Part shown: positions 28,021 to 36,775 of the stretch, one piece after another | Layout: every line of letters begins with the position of its first letter | Numbering within the stretch: the first letter of the stretch is position 1 | From: Planctomycetota bacterium | Lineage (GTDB): Bacteria > Planctomycetota > Phycisphaerae > Phycisphaerales > UBA5793 | Direction: 5' to 3' | NCBI GenBank assembly: GCA_013112555.1 | Contig: JABFGK010000002.1 | Span: forward strand, 1,240,001-1,304,000 | Length of the DNA stretch: 64,000 bases | Notes under the pieces: model-generated | Databases searched by the model: none | What the model saw: the letters and a program-made list of their open reading frames with translations, nothing else | Told to the model about the DNA's origin: nothing | Position numbers and translations under genes: made by a program

Positions 28021-29349
28021 ATGCCGACTTTTGTATATGAATCCATCGCCCGAGGAGGGCAAGCCACCAGCGGGACGATCGAGGCCGCCGATCGGGCCGA
28101 AGCGGTTCGTCTGCTGAGTCGTCGCGGCGAAGTCCCGACGAGTGTCTCGGTCTCCTCGTCCGCAGCGAGCGGGAAGCGGGATGGGGGCGGGAAGTCGCGC
28201 GCTCCGGCTGCTCGAAGTAATGGGGCATCCACGGGTGTACGTGCCGGCAAGGCCGGCACGCGGGCCGGGCAACCGAGAGGCCAGGCCGATGTGGAGTCGG
28301 TTCACCGTGGCGGCGGCATGGGCCGGGGTGAGTTAGCCTCGTTTATCCGTGAGATCGCGACGGCACTCGAGGCCGGACTCCCGTTGATGAACGCGCTGCG
28401 TGCCGTGGCCCACCAGGCCTACACGCCGCGTCAGCGTGCCATTCTCCAACACTTGATGAGTCGCATCGAGGCCGGTCGGAGTTTCGCCCAGGCAGCATCC
28501 GAATGGGGCAGCCCGTTCAACCACATGATCGTCGGCATGATCCGGGCAGGCGAAGCCTCCGGGCGGCTCGACGAGGTCATGCTGCAGTTGGCCGACCTGC
28601 TCGATAACGATACCGAGACTCGCCGGTCGGTGGTCGGGGCCTTGGTGTATCCGGCCATTCTCATCGTGCTGCTGGTCATCGGCGTCACGGTGATCGTGAC
28701 GGTCATCATTCCGCGCGTCCTGCAGATATTTGAGGGCGAGTTCGACAAGTTGCCGCTGCCGACCCGGATCGTGCATGGGGCGGCCATGTTTATGACACAT
28801 TACTGGCTGCTCATCCTGGCAGGGGTTGTCCTGGCCGTCGTGGTGGCGCGCTGGGCCATGAGCAACCCGGTCACTCGGCTTGAGATTGATCGATTCGTGT
28901 TGAAACTCCCCGTCGTGGGCCCCTTGCTGCGCGATGTATCCGTCGGTCGGTTTACGCGAACGCTTGGGACGCTGATGGGATCAGGGATCCCGGTGATCGA
29001 TTCGCTGAGTATCACGCGTGACACGCTCGGCAACCGCGCGATGGAAGCCGTGATTGACGATGTGGTCGAACAGGTCCGGTCCGGCAAGTCGATTGCTGAC
29101 CCGATGGAAAAAAGCGGCTACTTCCCACCGCTGCTGATTCAGATCATCGGGCTGGGTGAGCGGTCGGGGCGGCTTGATACCATGCTCACCCAGGCAGCCA
29201 ACAGTCTGGATCGCAAGACGCGATCCTCGATCAAGATTTTTACGGCCGTCCTCCCCCCGCTCATCGTGGTCGTGATGGCATTGGTGGTCGGTTTCGTGCT
29301 CGCAGCCGTCTTGTTACCGTTGATTGAGATGCAATCGGCGATCGGTTGA
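28021..29349 (+). CDS. gspF: Type II secretion inner membrane platform protein GspF
   Basis: The 442-residue protein begins PTFVYESIARGG, the usual GspF start, and has two T2SSF domains (about 105-225 and 305-430) with three transmembrane helices. The motifs GEASGRLDEVM and GERSGRLDTML occur once in each. A 75-residue linker rich in Ser, Gly and Arg (about 45-105) is longer than usual. The start at 28021 is chosen from this conserved N-terminus; the frame is open from 27985. A 131-base gap separates it from gspE. Confidence 0.95.
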   Translation: MPTFVYESIARGGQATSGTIEAADRAEAVRLLSRRGEVPTSVSVSSSAASGKRDGGGKSRAPAARSNGASTGVRAGKAGTRAGQPRGQADVESVHRGGGMGRGELASFIREIATALEAGLPLMNALRAVAHQAYTPRQRAILQHLMSRIEAGRSFAQAASEWGSPFNHMIVGMIRAGEASGRLDEVMLQLADLLDNDTETRRSVVGALVYPAILIVLLVIGVTVIVTVIIPRVLQIFEGEFDKLPLPTRIVHGAAMFMTHYWLLILAGVVLAVVVARWAMSNPVTRLEIDRFVLKLPVVGPLLRDVSVGRFTRTLGTLMGSGIPVIDSLSITRDTLGNRAMEAVIDDVVEQVRSGKSIADPMEKSGYFPPLLIQIIGLGERSGRLDTMLTQAANSLDRKTRSSIKIFTAVLPPLIVVVMALVVGFVLAAVLLPLIEMQSAIG

Positions 29350-29406
29350 GACGTTTGTATGAGAAGGATGTTGACGCACACTGCATCAAGGAAAAGAGAA
29401 GGCAGC

Positions 29407-29871
29407 ATGATTGCGAAACAAGGCAGGATAAACACACGGACGTATGCGAGGATGCACCCACACCGTGCCGGCTTCACGATGGTCGAGGCGGTTGTGATGA
29501 TCATCATTATCGGCGTGCTGGCCGGGCTGGTCGGGTTGCGGCTGTTCGGGCGTGTTGGTGAGGCTCGCCAGAGTGTGGCCCAGCAGAAAGCGGCCGTGCT
29601 GCGATCGGCCGTCTCCTTGTTCCGGGCTGATTGTTCGACTTTGCAGAATACGGACACGCTTGAGCAGATCCTGTGGGAAAAGCCCACTGATGATCGGGGC
29701 GAGAAGTGGAAGGGGCCGTATATCGAGAAGCGGTCCGCAATTGAAGATCCCTGGGGCGAGGACTTCATCATTCGTATTCCCGGCGAGAAGAGCCCGGACT
29801 TTGACATCATCAGTTACGGTGCCGACAAGAAGCCGGGAGGCGAGGAAGAGGACGCAGACATTATTGAGTAG
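29407..29871 (+). CDS. gspG: Major pseudopilin GspG
   Basis: The prepilin peptidase site HRAGFTMVEAVV gives a mature protein starting with Phe and Glu at position 5. The C-terminal half has the GspG signature: DPWGEDFIIRIPG, then DIISYGADKKPGGEEEDADI, which in GspG forms the calcium-binding loop. Length 154 residues. Start at 29407 is preferred because AGAAGG lies upstream; ATG 29359 is in frame. No prepilin peptidase gene is present in the window. Confidence 0.93.
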   Translation: MIAKQGRINTRTYARMHPHRAGFTMVEAVVMIIIIGVLAGLVGLRLFGRVGEARQSVAQQKAAVLRSAVSLFRADCSTLQNTDTLEQILWEKPTDDRGEKWKGPYIEKRSAIEDPWGEDFIIRIPGEKSPDFDIISYGADKKPGGEEEDADIIE

Positions 29872-29955
29872 AGAGGCCTGTTTCTCACCGCCTGTATCGT
29901 GGTCGCAACCCGTCCATCGCAATCTCTGAGACAATGAACACGCAGAACCCCATTC

Positions 29956-30594
29956 ATGTCGCACGACCTATTCAGCCCGCGTTCCGTTTGGTTCGGCCCT
30001 CAGCCGGTGCCCGGTGCTCGTCGTGCGTTCACGATGGTCGAGGCGATCATCGTGATCGTGCTGGTTGGTATTCTGGCATCGGTGTCAGCCGTCCGATTTA
30101 CGGATTCGCTGGATCGCCGGGTTGAGGTCTCCCTTCGTCATTTGGAAGCGGTCCTTGGCAGCCTGGCGCATCGACAGACGGTGAGCCAGAGTCAGTTGGC
30201 ATTGGTGGTTGACGGCGACCCGAGGACCGATGAACGAGTCTGCATTCGGCTCGAGGTCCTCAATCAGTGGAGCGAAGAGGACGAGCCGGTCTGGGAGCCG
30301 GACGTGATGTCGCGGCCGGCCTGGTTCGACCAGGAGATCAAACTGACGCACGTGTATGTCGACTCGTATGAGGTCGAGGGGCCGTTTCGGATGGCCATCC
30401 CGCACGGCGAGCCGCGCCCGACCATTTCCATTGAGATTGCCTACGGCGAGCGCGGCCAGATTGTCGAACTCGTGCCGCACGACTTGAAGCCACACCGATT
30501 GATTCTGTCATCAGACGCACAACCTGACAGTGCCTGGTTGTTACCGGTTGATCTCGATGATGAAGGCATGGCCGAGGAGGCATGGGATTGGTGA
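29956..30594 (+). CDS. gspH: Minor pseudopilin, GspH-like
   Basis: The cleavage site RRAFTMVEAI (Ala before Phe rather than Gly) is followed by a hydrophobic helix (IVIVLVGILASVSAV) and a 150-residue beta-rich domain. The position between gspG and gspI matches GspH. The sequence after the helix is too divergent to assign by motif. It overlaps the next gene by 13 bases. Confidence 0.8.
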   Translation: MSHDLFSPRSVWFGPQPVPGARRAFTMVEAIIVIVLVGILASVSAVRFTDSLDRRVEVSLRHLEAVLGSLAHRQTVSQSQLALVVDGDPRTDERVCIRLEVLNQWSEEDEPVWEPDVMSRPAWFDQEIKLTHVYVDSYEVEGPFRMAIPHGEPRPTISIEIAYGERGQIVELVPHDLKPHRLILSSDAQPDSAWLLPVDLDDEGMAEEAWDW

Positions 30595-31049
30595 GTCTCT
30601 CCAGCCCATCTTCGTCTCGTCGGCGCACCGGGGTGGCCCTGCTGGATGTGCTTGTAGCCGGCGTGCTGGTGGCGGTGGCACTGGTGGCAATTCTCGGGAT
30701 TGCCAGCCAGTCGCTCCGAGCCCAGTTACGCGGTGAGAAGTTGCAGCAGGCAGCCATGCTGCTTGATGAACTTCTGGGTGAAGTCCTGTCGGTCGGCGTC
30801 GAGGAGTACGAGAATCTGTTTGCCAGCGAAGGGACTCGCCCGGGATACGAGGGCTTCGAATACCAGGTTGGATTTGAGGAAGCCGGGACCGGCCGTGCCT
30901 ATCGAGTGACCGCCACTGTGTGGTGGTATGAGGCCGGCACACGAAACGAAGAGACCGTTCAGACGTTGATTGCCCCTCGGCTCGGCGAGGAGGAAATCGG
31001 GGACCGGGAACCGGAAGAGCCTATTGACCGAGAGCAGTTCATGCCGTGA
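30582..31049 (+). CDS. gspI: Minor pseudopilin, GspI-like
   Basis: The 155-residue product has a prepilin-type start RRRTGVALLDVLVAGVLVAV. The mature residue 5 is Asp rather than the near-universal Glu, and residue 1 is Val. A single globular domain follows, with VTATVWW near the end typical of GspI. Gene order and overlap with neighbours (13 bases before, 4 bases after) support the assignment. Confidence 0.8.
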   Translation: MGLVSLSSPSSSRRRTGVALLDVLVAGVLVAVALVAILGIASQSLRAQLRGEKLQQAAMLLDELLGEVLSVGVEEYENLFASEGTRPGYEGFEYQVGFEEAGTGRAYRVTATVWWYEAGTRNEETVQTLIAPRLGEEEIGDREPEEPIDREQFMP

Positions 31050-31918
31050 CGATACGACTCATTGACAACCCGATGCATGATCGTCGCTCGTCGACTCGAA
31101 CTCGGGCTCGGGCACGGGTGTCCGGCTTTACGCTGGTGGAGTTGGTGGTGGCCTCCGTGATTGCCGCGATGCTGGCCGGTGCCGTCGCGCTGAGCACGAA
31201 TCAACTGGCAAAATCACGGGATCGATCCAATGTGCGGCAGGAGGGGCATGCCCGGGTGCATGCAGCCGTGCAACTCGTGGCGCGCGAAGTGGCCAATCTG
31301 GTTCGGGCCGGTGATCTGACTCAAACGATTGTCAGAATCGAACAAGGACCTGACCAGGGGGCGCAGTGGGAGAGTGATCGCCTGTTGATCTTCAACCGGA
31401 GCCAGATCCCCACCCGCTGGCCGGGGTATGCGCTGGGCATGGAGTTGGAACTCCAGGACGAAGGCGATGTGTTTGAGGCACAATTCGCCTTGGTCCCCGG
31501 CATGACCGCTGACGGTTTAGGGGTTTTGTGGGAGCGACGCGACCCGATCCCGGATGACTACTACGACGCCGGCGGCGTGGCGATCCCGCTTGTCTCCGGC
31601 CTGTTGTCGTTCAACGTCGAAGCCTTCGACGGGGCCTCATGGGTCGACGAGTGGGACAGTGATGAGTACGGAATCCCGTATGCGATCCGTATCTCCTGTT
31701 ACGGCCTGATGGATGCAAACAGCGACGGGGATGATCTCGTCTGGGCACAGACCACAGTCGCGCTCGATCGCATGCCATTGCCTGAGCCGGCTGCCGACGG
31801 CGTGCTGGACCTGTTCGGCGGCGACGATGAGGGCGGTACGGGCGGGACCGAGGGTGGTGCCGACGAGGGAGACGATCTGTTCGGTGGTGGCGGCAGTGAC
31901 GGGGGGTTGTTCCAGTGA
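31046..31918 (+). CDS. gspJ: Minor pseudopilin GspJ-like with an acidic Gly-rich tail
   Basis: The prepilin site VSGFTLVELVVA is canonical. The globular domain is that of GspJ, which caps the pseudopilus tip with GspI and GspK. The last 45 residues are an acidic Gly-rich tail with DLFGG repeated twice and GGLFQ at the end, a motif that recurs in the GspC-like and GspD proteins. The start is a GTG that overlaps the gspI stop; ATG 31073 is an alternative. Confidence 0.85.
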   Translation: MTIRLIDNPMHDRRSSTRTRARARVSGFTLVELVVASVIAAMLAGAVALSTNQLAKSRDRSNVRQEGHARVHAAVQLVAREVANLVRAGDLTQTIVRIEQGPDQGAQWESDRLLIFNRSQIPTRWPGYALGMELELQDEGDVFEAQFALVPGMTADGLGVLWERRDPIPDDYYDAGGVAIPLVSGLLSFNVEAFDGASWVDEWDSDEYGIPYAIRISCYGLMDANSDGDDLVWAQTTVALDRMPLPEPAADGVLDLFGGDDEGGTGGTEGGADEGDDLFGGGGSDGGLFQ

Positions 31919-33288
31919 TGTACATGACTCCCTCCCATGATCGATCGCAGCGTTCCCACGGCTCGACGCTGTTGCTCGTGCTGTGGACCATCAGTGTGAC
32001 GACGTTGATTGTCATTGCGTTGCAACTGTCCGCATACCGGCAGGCGTCCGAGGGGCGGCAGACGTTGGGCCGAGTTCGGGCCAAGTGGGCAGCCCGGGCC
32101 GGTGTGGAAGCAGTGATCGCGTATGTCGGGTGGGACACCGAGAGCGAGTTCTCGTACAACCCGGACCAGTTTGCGATCGACCTGGCCGAGATCGCGATGA
32201 GCGAAGAGGACGAACTCAACCAGGCAACGTACTCGATCGGTCATTCTGAATACGGCGAACGGGTGGACGGCCCGGCTGACGCCCACGCGAAGTACAACGT
32301 GAACCGGATGACTGACGACCATTGGTGGTTGTTGTCGGATCTCCTGGAAGATGGTCTCGATGAGGAGATGGTGGCCTCGATCACGGACTGGATGGACGGC
32401 GACGATGAGGTGACCGAGGGAGGGGCTGAGGGCGAGTTCTACTACTTCATGCCGTACCCATACGAGGTGCGCAATGGCCGAGTCGGCTCACTCATGGAAT
32501 TGGAACTGATCAAGGGCATCGACCCGATCCGGGTTCGCGGGGAGGATTGGAATCTCAACGGGCTGCTTGAGATATCCGAGGATGACGGCGATTTAACCTG
32601 GCCGAACTACGATAATTTTGACGGCAAACTCGATGCCGGCTGGTCTCGGTATCTGACGACGCGCTCGCGTGCCGGGGGGTGGGCTGATTCCGGTCAGCCG
32701 CGCGTCGATCTGGCCGGTGCCGAGACCGATGAGATCGTCTCGCGCCTGGACGTGGATTTCGTGCAAGCCCAAGCCCTGACGACATTTGCGGGCGGGAGCG
32801 GCGCGAGTTTGGCGCAGTTAATAGCAACTCCATTGAGTGAACTTGTTTCGAGTCAAGGTGACAACAACAATCAGCAACAGGGCCAGACGCCCCCACCTTC
32901 TGATCTGACTGACAATCAACTTCGTCTCGTGCTTGCTGAAGCGACGATCCGAAACAATGAAGACGGAATGCCCGGCAAACTGAATCTGAATACGTGTGAT
33001 TACGATCTGCTGCAGTTTCTGCCTGATGTGGACCTGACATTGGCAAATCAGATCGACTTTGCACGGTCAGTCACGCCGTTTGCCAGCCTGCTGGATCTGG
33101 CCGATCGGATTCCTGACCTTGAGCCGGAGCAGATTGTGCAGTTGGCGGAGGTCGCCGACGTTCGCAGCAATGTATTTGTGATTGCCAGCACGGGAACGGC
33201 TGACCCGGGCAGGACGAGCGTCGAGTTGGTCGTTACCATCGACAGGTCCAGCCTGCCGATCCGGATAGTTGAGTATATGGAACGATGA
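31918..33288 (+). CDS. gspK: Minor pseudopilin GspK
   Basis: GspK is the large tip pseudopilin. The start SHGSTLLLVLWTISVTTLI has Gly-Ser at the cleavage site and no Glu at position 5, as is normal for GspK. The protein is 456 residues long and contains the GspK helical insert, with KYNVNRM and a C-terminal KLNLNTCDYDLLQFLP segment resembling a helix-hairpin-helix (SAM-like) fold. Q/N-rich linker SQGDNNNQQQGQ in the middle. ATG 31918 overlaps the gspJ stop (TGATG). Confidence 0.9.
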   Translation: MYMTPSHDRSQRSHGSTLLLVLWTISVTTLIVIALQLSAYRQASEGRQTLGRVRAKWAARAGVEAVIAYVGWDTESEFSYNPDQFAIDLAEIAMSEEDELNQATYSIGHSEYGERVDGPADAHAKYNVNRMTDDHWWLLSDLLEDGLDEEMVASITDWMDGDDEVTEGGAEGEFYYFMPYPYEVRNGRVGSLMELELIKGIDPIRVRGEDWNLNGLLEISEDDGDLTWPNYDNFDGKLDAGWSRYLTTRSRAGGWADSGQPRVDLAGAETDEIVSRLDVDFVQAQALTTFAGGSGASLAQLIATPLSELVSSQGDNNNQQQGQTPPPSDLTDNQLRLVLAEATIRNNEDGMPGKLNLNTCDYDLLQFLPDVDLTLANQIDFARSVTPFASLLDLADRIPDLEPEQIVQLAEVADVRSNVFVIASTGTADPGRTSVELVVTIDRSSLPIRIVEYMER

Positions 33289-35207
33289 CACGATTTGACG
33301 TCAAACAGATTCCCACGGGTCGTCCCGACATGCCGCGCAAGGTCGTGGTGGTGGAGCGCCGATCGGACAAGATTGTCCTGCTGATCGCAGCACGGAGCAA
33401 CGGGCAGTCGCTCGAGATGGTGACGACGCACACGTTGCCAGGCGGCGATGAGGCCGGGCTGACCAAACTCCTGAGTGACACACAGGCCGACCGGGTGATT
33501 CACATCCTGCCCGGCGGCCAGGCCATCTGTCGAACGCTTGAGATTCCGGCCATGGAGCCGGAGCAGATTCCTGAGACGTTGGCCTTGCAGGCTGAAGCAG
33601 CGTTGCCGGCCTCGCTCGACCCGCATCGTCGCGCAGCCGTCCTGTTGCCGTGGTATGCCGAAGGGGCCGAGACGTACCCGGCGTTGGCCGTGGGATGGCC
33701 CGGCGAACCGGATCGGACCCAGGAGGAAGACGACGATACGCATCGGTATGTGCCGCAGGTTGCGTGCCTGATGGAACTGCTGGCCTTGGACCAGCAGGAC
33801 GGGCTGGCCGGGCTTATCGACCGGAGTGCCGGCACCATTGGGCTCATCATGCATCGGTCGGATCAGGTGGCCGTGCGGACCGCCCGGCTGTCGGGCCCTT
33901 CACACGAGCGCTCCGAATACGTCGAGCAACTCGTGCGCGAAACGGCCTTTGCGGCCGGCTTGGATTCCGGGGACGAGGGCGACTCGTCCGGCGGCGGGAT
34001 GATTGACGCCTGGTGTGCCAACATTGCCACCGCCACCAAGGCCCGACAACGTGCGCTGGTACTCGAGGAACGCTTGATCCAGGCTGCGGCCAAGCAGGTT
34101 GCCAAGACCCCATCGGCCGACAAGTCTGAGTGGTGGGCTGACTACGGTCTGCTCGTCGGTGCCCTCATCGGACTGACCGGCCCGCGACGGGCTGCCTTTG
34201 ACCTCGAACCCGAGCCGCCGGACATCCCCGTCAATCTGATTGACCGGAGCGTGTTGTGGCTCGGTGAGTCGAACCACGCATTCATGACCGGACTGGTGGC
34301 GTTTCTGGCACTGCTGATTCTCCCGCTGGCGGCGTCATACGGTCGGTATACGTTGCTAAACCTCAAGACGGCGAATCTGGAGGAGTTGTCCGAAACGACG
34401 GCCGGGTTTGAAGACGAGGTCTTGCTGCACGATCTGCTGATGGAACACCGGCTGCCGATGACGAAACTGATCTCGGACATCTGCAGTGCCTCGAACATCG
34501 ACACGCAGTTCGAGACGCTGACGATCAAGAGCAGTGATCGTCGAATCACGATCACCGGGCTCGCCCCGTCGGTTGACCGGCTGGGTGAACTCCATGATTA
34601 CCTGACGGCGACGCGGTTGTTTGAAGGCGGGCGCATGTCGGACGACGGGGATCGTGAGAACGGCCGCTCGTTCAACTTCTCGGGCACCGTGTCATCGCCG
34701 TTTGTTAATGTTGAGGCACAATACAACTACCGGGATGAGCCGATCTGGACAACGTACTGGTCTGAGCCACCGGAACTGAAGCCTCGCATCAGTTTCATGC
34801 CGGATCGGCCGTATGATCTGAGTCAGAGCGGAGGCGGCGGCGGCGCGTTGTATGCTCAGGATCCCGGGGATGATCTGGGTGGTGATGGTGCATCGCGATC
34901 GAGCGGGGGCGGCCAGTTTAACTCGAACTCCTCGGCGGCTCGGCGGTCGGGTTCCGGCAACGCCGGGAACGCTTCCTCCTCAGGACGAACCGGTGCGCCG
35001 CAGGCGCGCGCAGCCGACCCGGCCAACCCGCCGGACCCGCTGACGCCCGAACAGATCAAGCGGCTTGATGAGAGCGAGACGATCGCCGCGATGCTCGTCC
35101 GGAGCAAACTTAAGTATCGGACCGACGTTCTTGAGCCCGATGTGATCGCCCGATTGAAACGAGAATGGGACTTGCTGATTGAACATCGCCGCGAACTGAA
35201 GCAATGA
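33285..35207 (+). CDS. gspL: GspL-like protein: actin-like domain joined to a PilN-like periplasmic part
   Basis: The 640-residue protein has an actin-like cytoplasmic region (about 15-310, PilM/GspL type but with weak nucleotide motifs), one transmembrane helix (about 326-346) and a periplasmic PilN/GspL-type ferredoxin-like domain. A long Gly/Ser-rich disordered stretch (about 505-585) and a charged helical tail follow. GspL normally links GspE to GspM, and the combination here resembles PilM and PilN in one chain. The ATG overlaps the gspK stop (ATGA). Confidence 0.8.
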   Translation: MTRFDVKQIPTGRPDMPRKVVVVERRSDKIVLLIAARSNGQSLEMVTTHTLPGGDEAGLTKLLSDTQADRVIHILPGGQAICRTLEIPAMEPEQIPETLALQAEAALPASLDPHRRAAVLLPWYAEGAETYPALAVGWPGEPDRTQEEDDDTHRYVPQVACLMELLALDQQDGLAGLIDRSAGTIGLIMHRSDQVAVRTARLSGPSHERSEYVEQLVRETAFAAGLDSGDEGDSSGGGMIDAWCANIATATKARQRALVLEERLIQAAAKQVAKTPSADKSEWWADYGLLVGALIGLTGPRRAAFDLEPEPPDIPVNLIDRSVLWLGESNHAFMTGLVAFLALLILPLAASYGRYTLLNLKTANLEELSETTAGFEDEVLLHDLLMEHRLPMTKLISDICSASNIDTQFETLTIKSSDRRITITGLAPSVDRLGELHDYLTATRLFEGGRMSDDGDRENGRSFNFSGTVSSPFVNVEAQYNYRDEPIWTTYWSEPPELKPRISFMPDRPYDLSQSGGGGGALYAQDPGDDLGGDGASRSSGGGQFNSNSSAARRSGSGNAGNASSSGRTGAPQARAADPANPPDPLTPEQIKRLDESETIAAMLVRSKLKYRTDVLEPDVIARLKREWDLLIEHRRELKQ

Positions 35208-35321
35208 GTCGTGGCCGTGCGTTTTTGGAGATTCATGCCGGTCCGGTGATTCGACCGGCAATCGAAGATGGGCCGAGACGTTGGTTCATCAGACAACAAA
35301 CAAGTAGAGTGTAATACGCCG

Positions 35322-35900
35322 ATGGCATCAGACCTATTTCAAACCTATGCAGACCGATTCAAGCAGGCATCACGGCCGATGCAGACCGTGGTCGTTCTGG
35401 CTCTTCTGGTCATCGTGTATCTGGCAATCGATACCGAGGTTCGCTACGTTGCTGATTACAACAGCAAGAGCCGCGAAAAGATGGAGACACTTGATCTCTA
35501 CTCGGGCGGTTTTGAGGTGAAGGCTCGGAAGGTCGAGGAAAAGCATCGCCTGTTCGGTGATATTCGAATTCTGACCGTCGAGGACGTCGGCACGGACGGG
35601 AGCGGTGCCGGCCCGCTGCTGAGTCGGATTGTCGGAAAGATTCTGAGTTCTGAGAATGCGAATATTACGTCTTCGGACCAGAAGAGCGGCTCACAGTTAA
35701 CAATGGATCGGAACACGGTGATTCAACGTGTCCCGTATGAGTTTGTATTCCGGGTGTCGCCGGGTGCGTTGCCGGCCATCATCGAGAAGATCGAATCGGA
35801 CCCGCATATTGCCCGTATTGTGTCGCTTGATGTACGCCGTGACAGTCGGGACATCGCCTTGAACGTGACGCTCGAGGCCGAGATCTGGTGGAAGAGTTAA
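35322..35900 (+). CDS. gspM: GspM/PilO-like inner membrane protein
   Basis: The 192-residue protein has a short cytoplasmic end (MASDLFQTYADRF), one transmembrane helix (about 22-40), a heptad-like segment and a small alpha/beta domain of the GspM/PilO type ending AEIWWKS. In that role it would partner GspL in the inner membrane platform. The assignment rests on size, topology and position, because motifs are weak. The frame is open from 35268; 35322 was picked for its better topology. Confidence 0.7.
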   Translation: MASDLFQTYADRFKQASRPMQTVVVLALLVIVYLAIDTEVRYVADYNSKSREKMETLDLYSGGFEVKARKVEEKHRLFGDIRILTVEDVGTDGSGAGPLLSRIVGKILSSENANITSSDQKSGSQLTMDRNTVIQRVPYEFVFRVSPGALPAIIEKIESDPHIARIVSLDVRRDSRDIALNVTLEAEIWWKS

Positions 35901-35910
35901 GAAGTCAGTT

Positions 35911-36624
35911 ATGCAGCATTACCGAACACTTCAGATTCTGCGGGCCGCCACGCTCCCGGTGCGGGTCGTCGGTGCGTTGGTCATTGTCGTCTGCATCGTG
36001 TTGTTGTGGTCAGCGATCCCGGTGATCGGTGCGGTTTTTCTCACGCGGCTGCCGGAAGTGGGTACGGTGAACCTGCCGGACACGGAGGCATTGGATACGC
36101 AGTACGCCTCGGCCATGCAGGATTCGAGAGACACCTTCGAAGGCCGTTCGCCGTTCTTTGTGCCGGATCGTCAACTCGAGGAAGTCACGCCGGACGAGCC
36201 GGATGAACCGGATACCGGGTATCGGCCGTATGGCGGGCCGAAACTCGTCGGTCTGGTCGGCGCGCGGGCCTACTTTGATGAGCGGCTGTCCAACGGGGAG
36301 CAGTTCCTCGACATCGGCCAGCGGGCCGGCAACCTGTCGCTGGTTCGGATCCGCCCGCCCTGGTATGCGGACGTCCGATGGAACAGTTACGACTACGAGA
36401 TTGCACTGTTTGATATCACCGGCCCGATCTACGCTGCGCCTACCGGCGATTCAGGGAATGGCGACGGCAATCTGTTCGGGACCGGTTCGCGCGGGAATCA
36501 ACGAAGCCAGGAAGTGCCGTTCGGTCGGCGCGGCGGGCGAGGTGATAGGCTCTTTGATACGAGTAACGATGATATCGGTATCCCGCGGGGGAACGATCTC
36601 TTTATTCAGCCGGAGGACAACTAG
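35911..36624 (+). CDS. Membrane-anchored secretion operon protein in the GspC/PilP position
   Basis: The 237-residue protein has one transmembrane helix (about 18-44). A periplasmic region follows with GRSPFFVPDR and a small beta domain (KLVGLVGARAYFDE, then LVRIRPPWYADVRW) reminiscent of the GspC HR or PilP domain, which contacts the secretin. The C-terminal 65 residues are low complexity and contain GNLFGTG, DRLFDTS and NDLFIQP, motifs similar to those in GspD and GspJ. It lies between gspM and gspD. I would not assign GspC firmly. Confidence 0.7.
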   Translation: MQHYRTLQILRAATLPVRVVGALVIVVCIVLLWSAIPVIGAVFLTRLPEVGTVNLPDTEALDTQYASAMQDSRDTFEGRSPFFVPDRQLEEVTPDEPDEPDTGYRPYGGPKLVGLVGARAYFDERLSNGEQFLDIGQRAGNLSLVRIRPPWYADVRWNSYDYEIALFDITGPIYAAPTGDSGNGDGNLFGTGSRGNQRSQEVPFGRRGGRGDRLFDTSNDDIGIPRGNDLFIQPEDN

Positions 36625-36775
36625 GGCCAGGGTATCGGCGTGTGCACGAACCATGCCGGCCCTGCAACTCTTAGCGTACGAGTTCCGGGCGGAAGTAATC
36701 AAGGCACTCCGGGCTTTGCAGATGGTGGTTCGCCCCCGCTCCCGATTCAGTCATATGTAAGTGTGTAACCAAGCA

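Noticed and set aside
35911..36624. Firm assignment as GspC
   Set aside because: Only topology, position and a loosely similar beta domain support it, so the entry is left as GspC/PilP-position protein.
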